From Flavihumibacter rivuli (GTDB lineage: Bacteria; Bacteroidota; Bacteroidia; Chitinophagales; Chitinophagaceae): a stretch of 64,000 nt of DNA. A program made the position numbers and the translations under genes. Shown here one piece after another: positions 34,946 through 42,979 of this stretch. Each line of letters begins with the position of its first letter. Position 1 is the stretch's first letter. The stretch spans positions 4,233,235 to 4,297,234 of the forward strand of contig NZ_CP092334.1 in assembly GCF_018595685.2 (NCBI RefSeq), read 5' to 3'. Below the pieces are notes generated by a model. That model was not told the origin of the DNA. It did no database searches and was given only the letters and a program-made list of their open reading frames with translations.

Positions 34946-35735
34946 GGATGGTATCCAGCTTTTTTTGGTAAAGGGGATATTTATCCAGGTCATTGTGGCT
35001 TCCGCCATCAATGGTGATGAATTCATCAGATTGCTTCAGCAATGGCTTCAGCCTGGATGCCTGCGAATAGGGAATGACCCCGTCGTCGTTGCCCTGGAAA
35101 ATGATGATGGGGGCAATGACCTTTGGCAGGTATTCATTGGTGGGTAAACTGTAATGAAGCATCCTGCTGATGGGATAGATCGGAAGGAAATGCCCAACAA
35201 GGTCTTTAAGGGAATAATAAGGGGTTTCCAGGATGAGCATACGGCAATCCTTAACCGAACCCAGTTGGGCGGCAATTCCCGTGCCCATACTTTTACCGTA
35301 GATGATGATGCTGTTCTTGTTGAAACGGTTTCTTGCCAGTTTGTATAACTGCCCTGCATATGCGTAAAGCCTTTCCTCGGTGAAATCACCGGTACTTTTC
35401 CCGAATCCGGGATAGTCTATCATCCAAACCTCGTAGCCCCTTCGGGTGAAATTTGGGGCAAAACGGGCATACCATTCAATATTTTTCCTGTTGCCGTGAA
35501 AATAAAGGACCACCCCTTTTGATCCTGGCTGCGCAGTGGTGAATTGGACAATATTCAGGTTAGAGTTGGCATCAAATGGAATGTTGATGTCTTTATGGGG
35601 CTGGTTGGTATTGAGCTTGGATGACCTGTTCAGGGGTTCGGGATGGAACAGGAAATAATCCTGCAGGTAATAAACTGCTATCCCGATCAGGGCATAAAGC
35701 AAGATTGCCAATTTTAACCAGCGGAACCATCTCAT
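34935..35735 (-). CDS. Membrane-anchored alpha/beta hydrolase (first of a tandem pair)
   Basis: The 266-residue protein has an N-terminal membrane anchor (about residues 8-24) and an alpha/beta hydrolase domain. The oxyanion region is YFHGN at 78-82. The nucleophile is Ser149 in GKSMG, the acid is probably in GNDDGVIP and the histidine in GGSHNDL. It resembles the BEM46/YqkD-like hydrolases, whose substrates are unknown. The ATG at 35735 is preferred to an in-frame TTG at 35747. It is the last gene of a likely kup-rhodanese-hydrolase-hydrolase operon. Confidence 0.85.
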   Translation of the reverse strand: MRWFRWLKLAILLYALIGIAVYYLQDYFLFHPEPLNRSSKLNTNQPHKDINIPFDANSNLNIVQFTTAQPGSKGVVLYFHGNRKNIEWYARFAPNFTRRGYEVWMIDYPGFGKSTGDFTEERLYAYAGQLYKLARNRFNKNSIIIYGKSMGTGIAAQLGSVKDCRMLILETPYYSLKDLVGHFLPIYPISRMLHYSLPTNEYLPKVIAPIIIFQGNDDGVIPYSQASRLKPLLKQSDEFITIDGGSHNDLDKYPLYQKKLDTILTR

Positions 35736-35787
35736 AATGAAACGCAAGGTAGAGGATTTCTGCTTTGTCCGGAATTGTTGTTGCTAC

Positions 35788-36576
35788 TCAATATTTCAGG
35801 ATATCCCTGATGAAATTGTGGTAATCGTCGAAATCAGGGAGATTATTATGGCCCCCACCATGGATGCGGATAAGGGTGATCTTCCCCGGATTGATCTTTT
35901 GTAATCGCTCGCTGTGTTTGATGGGGATCAGCCAGTCGCGGGTGCCATGGATGATATAGGTATGGCAGTTCACATGCCTGATCCATTTGTCGGTCCTGAG
36001 GTGGAACCGAAGTACCCACCTGACAGGCAGGATGGGCAGGAAACGTTCCACAACTTTGCGGAAGCTATAGTAGGGAGCATCCAGGATCAGGTACCTGGGC
36101 TTATTGTCGGAAGCGATCTTGGCTGCAAAACCACTACCCATGCTCCTGCCATAAACTATGATATGGTGTTCGGGGTATTGAACTGTGAGACTGTCGTAAA
36201 CATGCTGGATATCGGCCAGCATTTCCTTTTCACTTCTCTTGCCCGTACTTTTTCCAAATCCCCTGTAATCAACCAATACAACATCATAGTTGTAGCGGTA
36301 GAAATCCCTTGCATATTTTGCCCAGCCTTTGATGCTGCGGGTATTGCCATGAAGGTAAAGGACAAGGCCATTCGGTGCGTCGCGGTAAAAATGCAGTCCA
36401 TTGATCCTTACCCCCGGTTCAATATCAAAGAAAAGTTCCTTGAAGGGGATATCATACCTGAATTGGAAATCCTGATCCAGCTTCTCGGGTTTGAAGATCA
36501 GTTTCTCTTGTGCAAAGTAGGCGATGATACTCAGGACGGCTATGTCGCCTATTACATACAGCAGTAGTTGGTTCAA
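35788..36576 (-). CDS. Membrane-anchored alpha/beta hydrolase (second of a tandem pair)
   Basis: The 262-residue protein is a paralogue of its downstream neighbour, with the same layout. An N-terminal hydrophobic segment at about residues 3-20 is followed by LYLHGNTRS, the nucleophile Ser145 in GRSMG, a likely acid in HGTRDWLIP and the histidine in HGGGHNNL. The start appears to be a TTG, since no ATG or GTG is available before the anchor. The tandem arrangement points to a local duplication. The gaps to its neighbours are about 50 bp each. Confidence 0.83.
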   Translation of the reverse strand: MNQLLLYVIGDIAVLSIIAYFAQEKLIFKPEKLDQDFQFRYDIPFKELFFDIEPGVRINGLHFYRDAPNGLVLYLHGNTRSIKGWAKYARDFYRYNYDVVLVDYRGFGKSTGKRSEKEMLADIQHVYDSLTVQYPEHHIIVYGRSMGSGFAAKIASDNKPRYLILDAPYYSFRKVVERFLPILPVRWVLRFHLRTDKWIRHVNCHTYIIHGTRDWLIPIKHSERLQKINPGKITLIRIHGGGHNNLPDFDDYHNFIRDILKY

Positions 36577-36624
36577 GGTGATGCGATTCTTATGCCTAAT
36601 ATAAGAAACTTTATGCCCTTTAGC

Positions 36625-36930
36625 CTAAGGATGTCCCTGTGTTTTCTTCCATTCTTCCATACCGCCCTGCAGGTTCAACAGGTTGGTATAACCGAACCTT
36701 TCCTGCAGGCGTTGGATGGCTATGGCACTCCTGATGCCCCTCTTGCAATAGACCACTACCGGCTTGTCTTTCGGGATGGATCCTGCGGAAGACATGAGCT
36801 CACCCAGCGGCAGCAACAGGCCCCCGATATTGAAGGCTTCGTGTTCCTCCTCTTCCCTTACATCAACCAGTAAAAGGTCCTGGTTCTCGTGCAATTGCTG
36901 CCTGAGTTGTTCCGCAGTGATTTGTTGCAT
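36625..36930 (-). CDS. Rhodanese-like domain protein
   Basis: This single-domain protein of 101 residues has the rhodanese active-site cysteine Cys62 in YCKRGIRS and the preceding LLVDVREEEEHE block. Single-domain rhodaneses carry sulfur as a persulfide or act in redox reactions; the specific role here is unknown. It has no export signal, so it is cytoplasmic. It begins two bases after the kup stop codon, so the two genes are surely cotranscribed. Confidence 0.9.
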   Translation of the reverse strand: MQQITAEQLRQQLHENQDLLLVDVREEEEHEAFNIGGLLLPLGELMSSAGSIPKDKPVVVYCKRGIRSAIAIQRLQERFGYTNLLNLQGGMEEWKKTQGHP

Positions 36931-36932
36931 GC

Positions 36933-38960
36933 CTATATTACTTCTTCTTCATCATCATGGAATACCCTTTTTAACTTGATCTGGGTAACCGGTGCTACAA
37001 TTAACGGGAATTTTTCTACCACAACATTGGCGGGGTCAAGCCCGAAGCCCCTTTCCTCTGAAAGACTGATGTCCTTCAGCCAGAAATAGGTCTTCATGAT
37101 GATGCGCTCGAATAATGGCAGTTCATTATCCTGGCTGAGGTATTTTTCCATTACGATGAACTGGAAGTCACCCACGACATTATTCCTTTCCAGGCTTTCA
37201 TAGCGGCTGTAGATATTCACTTCCTTGTTGTTCACCAGGTCTTCCACTACTTTCCTGAAAAGCAGGTTGATGCGGGGTTCCATCCGGAATCCCAGCCTGA
37301 ACTCCACCCTGATGATATCATTGGGGATGATATGGTCAACTACATACTCACAGGTATAGGGGTCATCAAGGGTGTCCACATGCACGAACCAATAGATGTC
37401 GGCCCGCTTGGGCTTTTTGTTCAGTATGGAGTAAATGATCTTATGCTCGATCTCTTTCGGGTTATTGGCGCTGGTCATGTACACCAGATGGGTGGCATGT
37501 TTGGGAACTGTTTTGTCGTTACTCAGTTCCTGGATCATGGGGATATAGTGTTCCAACCTGACGAATTCAACATAGCGGTTCTTGATCTTCCTGCTACGGT
37601 ACCAAACGTACATGATGGCAAACAGGCCACCGCCGATCACCAGGGTAACATAGCCGCCGTGTTCAAACTTTTCCAGGTTGGCAAAAAGGAAGCTGAATTC
37701 TATGGAGAAATAAACGGCAAGGTACAGGTAGATCAACAGGGGGTTAACCCTTTTGGATACCAGGTAATTGGAGAAAAGGATAGAAGTGGCGATCATACAC
37801 AGCGTAATGGCCAGGCCATAGGCGGCTTCCATGTTGCTGGATTTCTTGAAGTACAATACCACTCCCATACAGCCCAGGAAGAGGATCAGGTTGATGCCAG
37901 GGATATACAATTGTCCCTTTGCTTCGGTAGGGTAGTTGATCTTCAGTCGGGGCCAGAGGTTGAGGCGCATAGCCTCGCTGATCAGGGTAAAAGAACCACT
38001 GATCAGGGCCTGGCTGGCAATAATGGCTGCAACGGTAGCGATGGTGATCCCCCAGAAAACGAACCATTGGGGCATCAGGCTATAGAAGGGGTTCATGTTG
38101 GCCGTATCGAAAAGTTTGCCTTCGTAATTGGCCAGCAACCAGGCACCTTGTCCAAGGTAGTTGAGGATAAGGCTGCTTTTTACAAATATCCATGAGTAGC
38201 GGATGTTTTCCTTGCCGCAGTGGCCCAGGTCTGAATACAGGGCCTCGGCACCAGTGGTACAAAGGAATACGGCACCCAATATCCAGAACCCTTTGGGGTA
38301 AGTAGTGAGTAGGTCAATTGCGTAGTGGGGGCTAAATGCCTTGAATATTCCCGGATCGTCACTCAGGTGGATGATACCCAGCAGTGCAAGCATGGTGAAC
38401 CAAACCATCATGATCGGGCCAAACAATTTTCCGATTGAAGCGGTACCAAACTGCTGAACGAAGAATAAAAGTGAGATGATGGCTAGTACAATGTACACCA
38501 CCGTTGATTGCTGGATCTCGTGGAGCCGGGGCATCTGGCGAAGACCTTCAATGGCTGAGGTAACGGTGATCGGTGGAGTGATCATGCCATCCGCAAGCAG
38601 GGCAGCGCCTCCGATCATGGCTGGTATGACGAGCCATTTCCGCTGCCTTCTCACCAGGGCATACAGGGAAAAAATCCCTCCTTCACCCCGGTTGTCGGCC
38701 TGGAGGGTCAGGATCACGTACTTCACCGTTGTTTGGAGCGTGAGTGTCCATATGATACAGGACAAGCCACCCAGGATGAGTTTTTCGGTAATTACTTTGT
38801 CTTTGATGATGGCGTTCATTACGTAGAGCGGGGAGGTACCGATATCGCCGTAAATAATGCCTAGTGCAACGATTAGCCCTGCGAAGGTGGCTTTGTTCAA
38901 ATGTTTGCCCACAAAAGGTATAATTAAGTTAGTCTCCAACGGGTTCGACAGGCTGGCCAA
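36933..38960 (-). CDS. kup: KUP-family potassium uptake transporter
   Basis: This potassium/proton symporter has about twelve transmembrane helices in the first 440 residues. The family hallmark GIIYGDIGTSPLYV lies near residue 35. A cytoplasmic C-terminal domain of about 220 residues follows (VVEDLVNNKEVN, near EMPI-like blocks). Length is 675 residues from a TTG at 38960. A GTG at 38912 (659 residues, starting MGKHLNKATFAG) fits homologues as well and is an equally good start. A perfect phylum-type promoter lies just upstream, and rhodanese and hydrolase genes follow closely. Confidence 0.93.
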   Translation of the reverse strand: MASLSNPLETNLIIPFVGKHLNKATFAGLIVALGIIYGDIGTSPLYVMNAIIKDKVITEKLILGGLSCIIWTLTLQTTVKYVILTLQADNRGEGGIFSLYALVRRQRKWLVIPAMIGGAALLADGMITPPITVTSAIEGLRQMPRLHEIQQSTVVYIVLAIISLLFFVQQFGTASIGKLFGPIMMVWFTMLALLGIIHLSDDPGIFKAFSPHYAIDLLTTYPKGFWILGAVFLCTTGAEALYSDLGHCGKENIRYSWIFVKSSLILNYLGQGAWLLANYEGKLFDTANMNPFYSLMPQWFVFWGITIATVAAIIASQALISGSFTLISEAMRLNLWPRLKINYPTEAKGQLYIPGINLILFLGCMGVVLYFKKSSNMEAAYGLAITLCMIATSILFSNYLVSKRVNPLLIYLYLAVYFSIEFSFLFANLEKFEHGGYVTLVIGGGLFAIMYVWYRSRKIKNRYVEFVRLEHYIPMIQELSNDKTVPKHATHLVYMTSANNPKEIEHKIIYSILNKKPKRADIYWFVHVDTLDDPYTCEYVVDHIIPNDIIRVEFRLGFRMEPRINLLFRKVVEDLVNNKEVNIYSRYESLERNNVVGDFQFIVMEKYLSQDNELPLFERIIMKTYFWLKDISLSEERGFGLDPANVVVEKFPLIVAPVTQIKLKRVFHDDEEEVI

Positions 38961-38983
38961 CCCATCATTATCCCGATACTATG

Positions 38984-39012
38984 CAAAGGTATAGTTAAAA
39001 ATATGATACAAA
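38984..39012 (-). promoter_or_regulatory. Promoter of the kup operon
   Basis: On the minus strand TTTG (39009-39012) and TACCTTTG (38984-38991) are separated by 17 bp. Both match the Bacteroidota consensus exactly. Transcription would begin near 38978, which leaves only about 18 nt before the TTG start or about 66 nt before the GTG start of kup. Confidence 0.6.
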
Positions 39013-39105
39013 GGGTATATGTTTCCCCAACAAACTTGCGGGTTTCTTGTAAAATTGTACAGAATTTGCCTTGTGGAATAAGTATATTTAAATAAAGCGT
39101 ACGTC

Positions 39106-40647
39106 ATGAAAATCTGGTACGGAATTGTTGTCGGCTTTTTTTTCCTTTTTAGCGCTGCGGTTTTTGGACAGAACCCTCCGCGTGTAACCTATTCCGAGCC
39201 GGAAAAGGATGATACACGTCGAACTAATTTCGAGATCGTGGGTAAGATCAGTGCTAATTACCTCATCTATAAGAATAACAAGACGGATAATGCCTTGTGC
39301 ATTTATGATGAAAATATGCTGCTCAAAAAGCGGGTACCCATGGATTTCCTGCCTGAGAAAGTGACGAATGTGGATTACATCACCTATCCTGACCGGGTTC
39401 TTGTTTTTTACCAGTACCAGAAGCGAAGGGTGGTTTATTGCGATGCCGTAGCCATCAATGGGGATGCGAAGGTGATCGGTGGTCCGGTTACCCTGGATAC
39501 CACAGAGATCAATTACGCTTCGACCAATAAGATGTACACGGTGGTTCACAGCGATGACAAACAAAAGATTATGCTGTTCAAGGTGAATAGTGCCAATCCC
39601 AGGCTGTTCATCATAAGCACCTACCTGTTGAACAACCAGCTGAACCTCTTGTCGCGCAGCCGGAGTGAGGTCCAGATGGAGGAAAAGAACGAATTCTTCA
39701 CCGACTTCCAGCTATCCAATGATGGGGACCTGGTAGTTGCGAAATATGCCAGGACTGGCTCCAATAGTGAATACATCGCCAAAGTGGACATGATGATCAA
39801 ATACCCTGACTCGCTCGGATTCAGCATCCGCAAGCTGCAAATGGGTAAGCAGGTGCTGGATAATCTTTTACTGAAGGTGGATAATACCAATAAGCGGGTG
39901 ATCCTCACTTCTTTCTATGCCAAACAGAAAAGGGGAAATATTGAGGGTATCTATATCGTGGATTGGGATAAGCAGAAGAATGAAAAGCTGGTTGATACAG
40001 CCCTCGTGTTTACGGATGAGTTGAGGATATTGGCAAAGGGGGACGATGGCAACAAGAAAACAGCACTCAATGATTTCTTCATGAAAGGGATCTACACCCG
40101 AAGGGATGGCGGTTTTGTGGTGATCAGTGAGGCTTTGTACACCTCCTCCCGTTACAATAACTTCAATCGTTGGGATTACTGGAACTATGGCAGCCCCTGG
40201 ATGTCGCCCATGTCGTATTCTTATTGGTCGCCAGTGTACAGCCCCTGGATGATGCCCTGGAATCGTTATGGGTACAACAATACAGTAAGCCGCTATTTTG
40301 CGGATAATGTTCTGGTTTTGTCATTTGATAAGGATGCCAACCTGACCTGGTCAAATGTTATCTCCAAAAGCCAATATGATGACGAGTCGGATAACCTGAT
40401 TTCTTACGGTACCATGAATACAGGGGGAGAAGTACATTTTCTTTTTAATATCTTCGAGCGAAGGACTTTCGTCCTGACCGACCAAAGTATGGATGCCTCA
40501 GGAAAGGTTACCCGTTACCCTACGTTCAAGAACCTTGATAAGGGCTATGAGTTTATGCCAAGATTTGGCAAGCAGGTAGCAGCGCGGCAGATGATAGTAC
40601 CTTGTTTGTACAGGAATTTCCTGTGCTTTGCGAAGATCGATTTCTAA
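39106..40647 (+). CDS. Exported protein of unknown function with a Trp/Tyr-rich island
   Basis: I do not recognise this 513-residue protein. It begins with a signal peptide (about residues 1-21, ending AAVFGQ). The body is rich in beta-strand patterns, such as KVTNVDYITYPDRVLVFYQYQ and DGDLVVAKYAR, and could be a propeller-like fold. Residues 350-390 form a striking low-complexity island with six Trp and eight Tyr, plus several Pro, Met and Ser. There are few cysteines. The next gene, a DUF6427 membrane protein, starts 11 bp downstream, so the two probably share a transcript. Confidence 0.7.
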   Translation: MKIWYGIVVGFFFLFSAAVFGQNPPRVTYSEPEKDDTRRTNFEIVGKISANYLIYKNNKTDNALCIYDENMLLKKRVPMDFLPEKVTNVDYITYPDRVLVFYQYQKRRVVYCDAVAINGDAKVIGGPVTLDTTEINYASTNKMYTVVHSDDKQKIMLFKVNSANPRLFIISTYLLNNQLNLLSRSRSEVQMEEKNEFFTDFQLSNDGDLVVAKYARTGSNSEYIAKVDMMIKYPDSLGFSIRKLQMGKQVLDNLLLKVDNTNKRVILTSFYAKQKRGNIEGIYIVDWDKQKNEKLVDTALVFTDELRILAKGDDGNKKTALNDFFMKGIYTRRDGGFVVISEALYTSSRYNNFNRWDYWNYGSPWMSPMSYSYWSPVYSPWMMPWNRYGYNNTVSRYFADNVLVLSFDKDANLTWSNVISKSQYDDESDNLISYGTMNTGGEVHFLFNIFERRTFVLTDQSMDASGKVTRYPTFKNLDKGYEFMPRFGKQVAARQMIVPCLYRNFLCFAKIDF

Positions 40648-40658
40648 AAACCAGCCAT

Positions 40659-41648
40659 GTGATAGGAATTTTCCGGCAGAAGAATCCGGGCAATGCGCTC
40701 GTTCTGCTCATTTATGCGCTTATCTTAAAGTTCCCCCTCTTTCTTCATGCCAAGGTTCCCCTTCGGCAGGAAGATGATAACTATTTATACAAAGTGCTAC
40801 TGGATTTCCTGGAGAACGTCGGGGGAAAATCGGGCTTCCTTTACCCCCTGCTGGCATTCCTGGTCTTCTATTTACAGGCCAGCCTTTTCAACCGGATGAC
40901 CAATTCAGTCAAGCTCTTCCCTAAGCCAGGGTACCTGGTCGGGATGTCCTACCTGCTGGTCACTTCCTTGCTACCGGAATGGAACCAGTTCTCTTCTACA
41001 TTGATTGTCAATTTTTTATTAGTGTGGATATGGTATGGGATGGTACGTTGGTACAATAGTAATAAACCAATGGCCGTCATCTTCAATACCTGCCTGCTCA
41101 TTGGGGTCTTACCCCTGGTTTACGGTCCCTCACTCGCCTACATCATCATGGTGGTACTGGCCATGATCGTAACCAGGCCTTTGAGGGTGGGAGAGTGGAT
41201 CGTTGCTATCATCGGGTTTCTGGCCCCTTATTATTTCCTGCTGGTCATCCTGTTTTTGACCGATAACTGGAATACCTCGGGGATCCTGCCGGCGGTAAGT
41301 TTCAATTGGCCAAAATTGCCCGGGTCCTTATGGATTACCGGGGGGATCCTGCTAATGGTGGCCCCCTTCCTGGCCGGTGGCTACTTTGTGCAGGATAACC
41401 TTAACAAAATGCTTATCCAGGTGAGGAAATGCTGGAGTCTCCTGCTGGTAGTGGTGCTGGTAGGCTTGATCATTATCCTGCTCAACCCGGGCGACAGCTA
41501 CCAGAACTGGCTTTTGAGTACCATACCTATTGCTGCCTTCCATGCGGCTACCTATTACTATGGGGGAAACAGCCTCTGGGCGCTCGTGCTCCATTGGGTA
41601 GTATTCGCATTTGTGGTGGTGGTCAATTATTTCCCGCAGTTTACCTGA
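40659..41648 (+). CDS. DUF6427-family integral membrane protein
   Basis: The 329-residue protein has about nine to ten hydrophobic segments. It starts with FRQKNPGNALVLLIYALILKFP, a pattern I associate with DUF6427, a Bacteroidota-restricted family of unknown function. The start is a GTG at 40659; the ATG two bases earlier is in another frame and stops at once. It follows the exported-protein gene by 11 bp. purQ follows 53 bp later behind its own -7 box. Confidence 0.75.
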   Translation: MIGIFRQKNPGNALVLLIYALILKFPLFLHAKVPLRQEDDNYLYKVLLDFLENVGGKSGFLYPLLAFLVFYLQASLFNRMTNSVKLFPKPGYLVGMSYLLVTSLLPEWNQFSSTLIVNFLLVWIWYGMVRWYNSNKPMAVIFNTCLLIGVLPLVYGPSLAYIIMVVLAMIVTRPLRVGEWIVAIIGFLAPYYFLLVILFLTDNWNTSGILPAVSFNWPKLPGSLWITGGILLMVAPFLAGGYFVQDNLNKMLIQVRKCWSLLLVVVLVGLIIILLNPGDSYQNWLLSTIPIAAFHAATYYYGGNSLWALVLHWVVFAFVVVVNYFPQFT

Positions 41649-41670
41649 GTAGATTTCCGACAGAACGGCT

Positions 41671-41678
41671 ACCTTTGC
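41671..41678 (+). promoter_or_regulatory. Candidate -7 element of purQ
   Basis: TACCTTTG is a perfect match to TAnnTTTG and lies 23 bp before the purQ ATG. No convincing -33 box is visible. Confidence 0.3.
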
Positions 41679-41701
41679 GCTTTCTTCAATAAATACCCAA
41701 T

Positions 41702-42364
41702 ATGAAATTCGGTGTGGTAGTTTTCCCGGGATCCAATTGCGACAGGGATATGCAGGACGCCCTGCAGAACGATCTTGGTCAGGAAGTGATTATGTTATGG
41801 CATAAGGACAAAGACCTGAGCATGTTTTCCACTGAGGACTGTATTGTGCTGCCTGGTGGATTTTCCTACGGTGACTACCTCCGCTGCGGTGCCATTGCGC
41901 GCTTCAGCCCGATGATGCAAAGTGTGATCGAATTTGCCCAGAATGGCGGTAAGGTATTGGGTGTGTGCAATGGATTCCAGATCCTTTGCGAATCCCATTT
42001 GCTACCTGGTGTATTGCTCAGGAATGCCAACCAGCAATTTATTTGTAAGAATGTTTACCTGAAAGGCCTCGGCTCTGAAAAGGCCCTCCAGATCCCTATC
42101 GCCCATGGAGAGGGCAGGTATTTTGCTGATGAAAAGACCCTGGATGGTCTTGAGGCAAATGGCCAGGTGATCTATAGGTATTGCGATGCCAACGGGAATA
42201 TTACCCCTGATGCCAATCCCAATGGTGCATCCAGGAATATCGCCGGTATCCGGAATGCGGCAGGAAATGTATTCGGCATGATGCCCCACCCTGAACGTGC
42301 CTGTACCAGTGCACTGGGCAATATAGATGGTCGCATCATCATGGAAACCCTGCTGATGAAATAA
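41702..42364 (+). CDS. purQ: Phosphoribosylformylglycinamidine synthase subunit PurQ
   Basis: This class I glutamine amidotransferase supplies ammonia to PurL in step four of purine synthesis. The nucleophile is Cys89 in GVCNGFQ, and the partner residues are His196 and Glu198 in MMPHPER. The 220-residue length is normal for the small-subunit form, so a separate purL and purS are expected elsewhere. The N terminus [15 protein letters not shown] is diagnostic. Confidence 0.95.
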   Translation: MKFGVVVFPGSNCDRDMQDALQNDLGQEVIMLWHKDKDLSMFSTEDCIVLPGGFSYGDYLRCGAIARFSPMMQSVIEFAQNGGKVLGVCNGFQILCESHLLPGVLLRNANQQFICKNVYLKGLGSEKALQIPIAHGEGRYFADEKTLDGLEANGQVIYRYCDANGNITPDANPNGASRNIAGIRNAAGNVFGMMPHPERACTSALGNIDGRIIMETLLMK

Positions 42365-42440
42365 TACCTGATTACCCCAATTTTAGAATTTAATTAGGAC
42401 TATTTGCCGGAGATTTGCATCATCATTCTTACGATAAAAA

Positions 42441-42902
42441 ATGTCCTTCATGAAAAGGTTTTACACCCTGATCCTTGCCCTTTTTTCCGCTACCATCCTG
42501 CTTGCCCAGAGTGACAAACAGGTGAAGTGGAGTTTCCAGGCGAAGAAAATTGCCGAGAATACATATGAGGTCCACATGACCGCCAATATCAACGGAAACT
42601 GGCATATATATGCGCAGAATGGCGGTGAAGGCCCTGTTTCTACCTCCTTCAATTTTGTCAAGAACCCTTTGCTTACTGTGGACGGAAAGGTGAAGGAAGT
42701 AGGCAAGATGAAAAAGGTTTTCGAGGAAGCGTTTGGCTCTGAGGTTAGGTATTATGAAAAATCTGTTGAATTCGTACAGGTGGTGAAAGTAAAAGGTAAG
42801 GCCAAGACCAACCTGGCGGGCAAGGTAGAATTCATGGTATGTAATGAAAAAGAATGCCTGCCTCCCTCAACTGTGGATTTCAAAATTGCAATTGGCGGAT
42901 GA
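42441..42902 (+). CDS. Stand-alone DsbD alpha-like periplasmic domain with a cysteine pair
   Basis: The 153-residue protein has a signal peptide (about residues 1-22, ending LLAQ) and a single immunoglobulin-like domain of the DsbD N-terminal type. Near its end, VCNEKECLPP places cysteines at residues 134 and 139, the redox pair that passes electrons on from the DsbD membrane domain. The next gene encodes DsbD, whose own fused alpha domain lacks these cysteines. A terminator lies between the two genes. An alternative ATG three codons downstream would also serve as a start. Confidence 0.8.
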   Translation: MSFMKRFYTLILALFSATILLAQSDKQVKWSFQAKKIAENTYEVHMTANINGNWHIYAQNGGEGPVSTSFNFVKNPLLTVDGKVKEVGKMKKVFEEAFGSEVRYYEKSVEFVQVVKVKGKAKTNLAGKVEFMVCNEKECLPPSTVDFKIAIGG

Positions 42903-42928
42903 TCGGCGAAGCCGAGTAATAATAGTAC

Positions 42929-42960
42929 AACGAGTTCTTCCAGGGACTCGTTTCTTTTTT
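42929..42960 (+). terminator. Terminator between the DsbD-alpha-like gene and dsbD
   Basis: AACGAGT (42929-42935) pairs with ACTCGTT (42946-42952) around a 10-base loop and is followed by TCTTTTTT. The stem is short, so termination may be partial, giving more of the upstream product than of dsbD. Confidence 0.55.
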
Positions 42961-42979
42961 GAACCTGAAGAATAATCTA

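Noticed and set aside
37332..38195. 287-codon open frame opposite kup
   Set aside because: It is antisense to clear KUP transmembrane-coding sequence and has no recognisable domain.
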